A DNA stretch of 64,000 nt from Gammaproteobacteria bacterium (GTDB taxonomy: Bacteria > Pseudomonadota > Gammaproteobacteria > Steroidobacterales > Steroidobacteraceae): NCBI GenBank assembly GCA_011391405.1, contig JAABQQ010000227.1:1-64000 (forward strand), written 5' to 3'. The notes below the pieces were generated by a model. That model saw only the letters and a program-made list of their open reading frames with translations, was not told the origin of the DNA and did no database searches. Shown here in pieces: positions 63,583 through 64,000 of the stretch. Made by a program: the position numbers and the translations under genes. The number at the start of each line of letters is the position of its first letter. The first letter of the stretch is position 1.

Positions 63583-64000
63583 ATGACGCTCAATCTCAAG
63601 GATTCCACCCTGCTGCGGCAGCAGTGCTACATCGACGGCCAGTGGCTGGACGCGCGCGCAGGCGGCAGCAAGCCGGTCACGAACCCGGCGAATGGTGCAG
63701 TGCTCGGTACGGTGCCATTCATGGGTGCCGACGAAACGCGCGCCGCGATCGAGGCAGCCGCAGCCGCCTTCCCTGCCTGGGCTGCACGCACGGCCAAGGA
63801 CCGCTCCACGGTGCTGCGCCGCTGGCACGACCTGATGCTGGCCAACGCCGACGATCTCGCCACGCTGATGACTGCCGAGCAGGGCAAGCCGCTCGCCGAG
63901 GCCAGGGGCGAGATCACCTACGCGGCCTCGTTCATCGAGTGGTTCGCAGAAGAAGCCAAGCGCGTCTACGGCGACGTGATCCCGGGCCATCAGCCCGACA
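63583..64000 (+). CDS. gabD: Succinate-semialdehyde dehydrogenase, 5' part
   Basis: The first 139 residues of an aldehyde dehydrogenase run off the window end. MTLNLKDSTLLRQQCYIDGQW, NPANGAVLGTVPFMG, TAEQGKPLAEARGEITYAASFIEWFAEEAKR and VYGDVIPGHQ match GabD-type NAD(P)-dependent succinate-semialdehyde dehydrogenases closely. AGAGAAG lies before ATG 63583. The catalytic Cys and Glu are beyond the window. Confidence 0.93.
   Translation, partial: MTLNLKDSTLLRQQCYIDGQWLDARAGGSKPVTNPANGAVLGTVPFMGADETRAAIEAAAAAFPAWAARTAKDRSTVLRRWHDLMLANADDLATLMTAEQGKPLAEARGEITYAASFIEWFAEEAKRVYGDVIPGHQPD

Overview
The window is chromosomal DNA of a high-GC bacterium (roughly two-thirds GC by eye), almost fully coding, with genes on both strands and short gaps. 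The gene set points to a gammaproteobacterium: an E. coli-type GshA, CbpA/CbpM, a CecR/YbhG-like exporter operon, MurB of the long type, PHA synthase, a cbb3 oxidase cluster and tandem DUF885 lipoproteins. I think a lineage near Steroidobacteraceae, Nevskiales or Xanthomonadales is likely, but this is inference from gene content. I see no rRNA, tRNA, phage, transposase, integrase or CRISPR array.

Layout. 1-3.8 kb: end of a tripartite efflux operon (outer-membrane factor, periplasmic adaptor, MacB-like ATPase and permease). 3.8-9.7 kb: hydrolase, a PuuA-like glutamine synthetase, murB, gloA, a DsbA-like lipoprotein, chrA. 9.7-12.3 kb: acetolactate synthase, with large and small subunit genes unusually on opposite strands. 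12.3-15 kb: a TIR-TPR protein and a membrane coiled-coil protein. 15-19.8 kb: metabolic genes and a BamA-like outer-membrane protein. 19.9-22.2 kb: glnK with a (2Fe-2S) ferredoxin, behind a candidate sigma-54/NtrC promoter, and a divergent FAD reductase. 22.3-24 kb: phaC. 24.3-29 kb: an arylsulfatase, glycine-zipper and SYLF operon (the SYLF gene is broken) with a divergent AraC regulator. 29.1-32.9 kb: TetR, adaptor, ATPase and permease exporter operon. 33-36.1 kb: a REC-PAS-GGDEF-EAL protein and a tandem Usp protein.

36.3-49.4 kb is the most coherent block. It holds ccoNOQP, ccoG, a very short ccoH, ccoI, ccoS and a TauE-like membrane protein, then hsp20, fixL (haem-PAS oxygen sensor), fixJ, a receiver-only regulator and a VIT-type metal transporter. 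A sequence matching the published FixJ-box consensus lies upstream of ccoN, so a direct FixLJ to ccoN circuit is plausible; no fixK is present in the window. 49.5-64 kb: cbpM-cbpA, trxC, pyruvate carboxylase, an Ntn-hydrolase asparaginase, gshA, a thiolase with two DUF885 lipoproteins (one with its metal motif destroyed), and the start of gabD.

Between genes there are at least three families of REP-like palindromes. One (core GGGGACGCTCACCTATT) occurs as a simple hairpin at 9.65 kb and as a doubled palindrome with 59-bp perfect arms at 49.4 kb. No single locus here is a clearly new defence or mobile system. The best leads are the FixLJ/orphan-receiver circuit, the palindrome families, the dead DUF885 paralogue, the TIR-TPR pair and the GGA-rich tract after the GGDEF-EAL gene.
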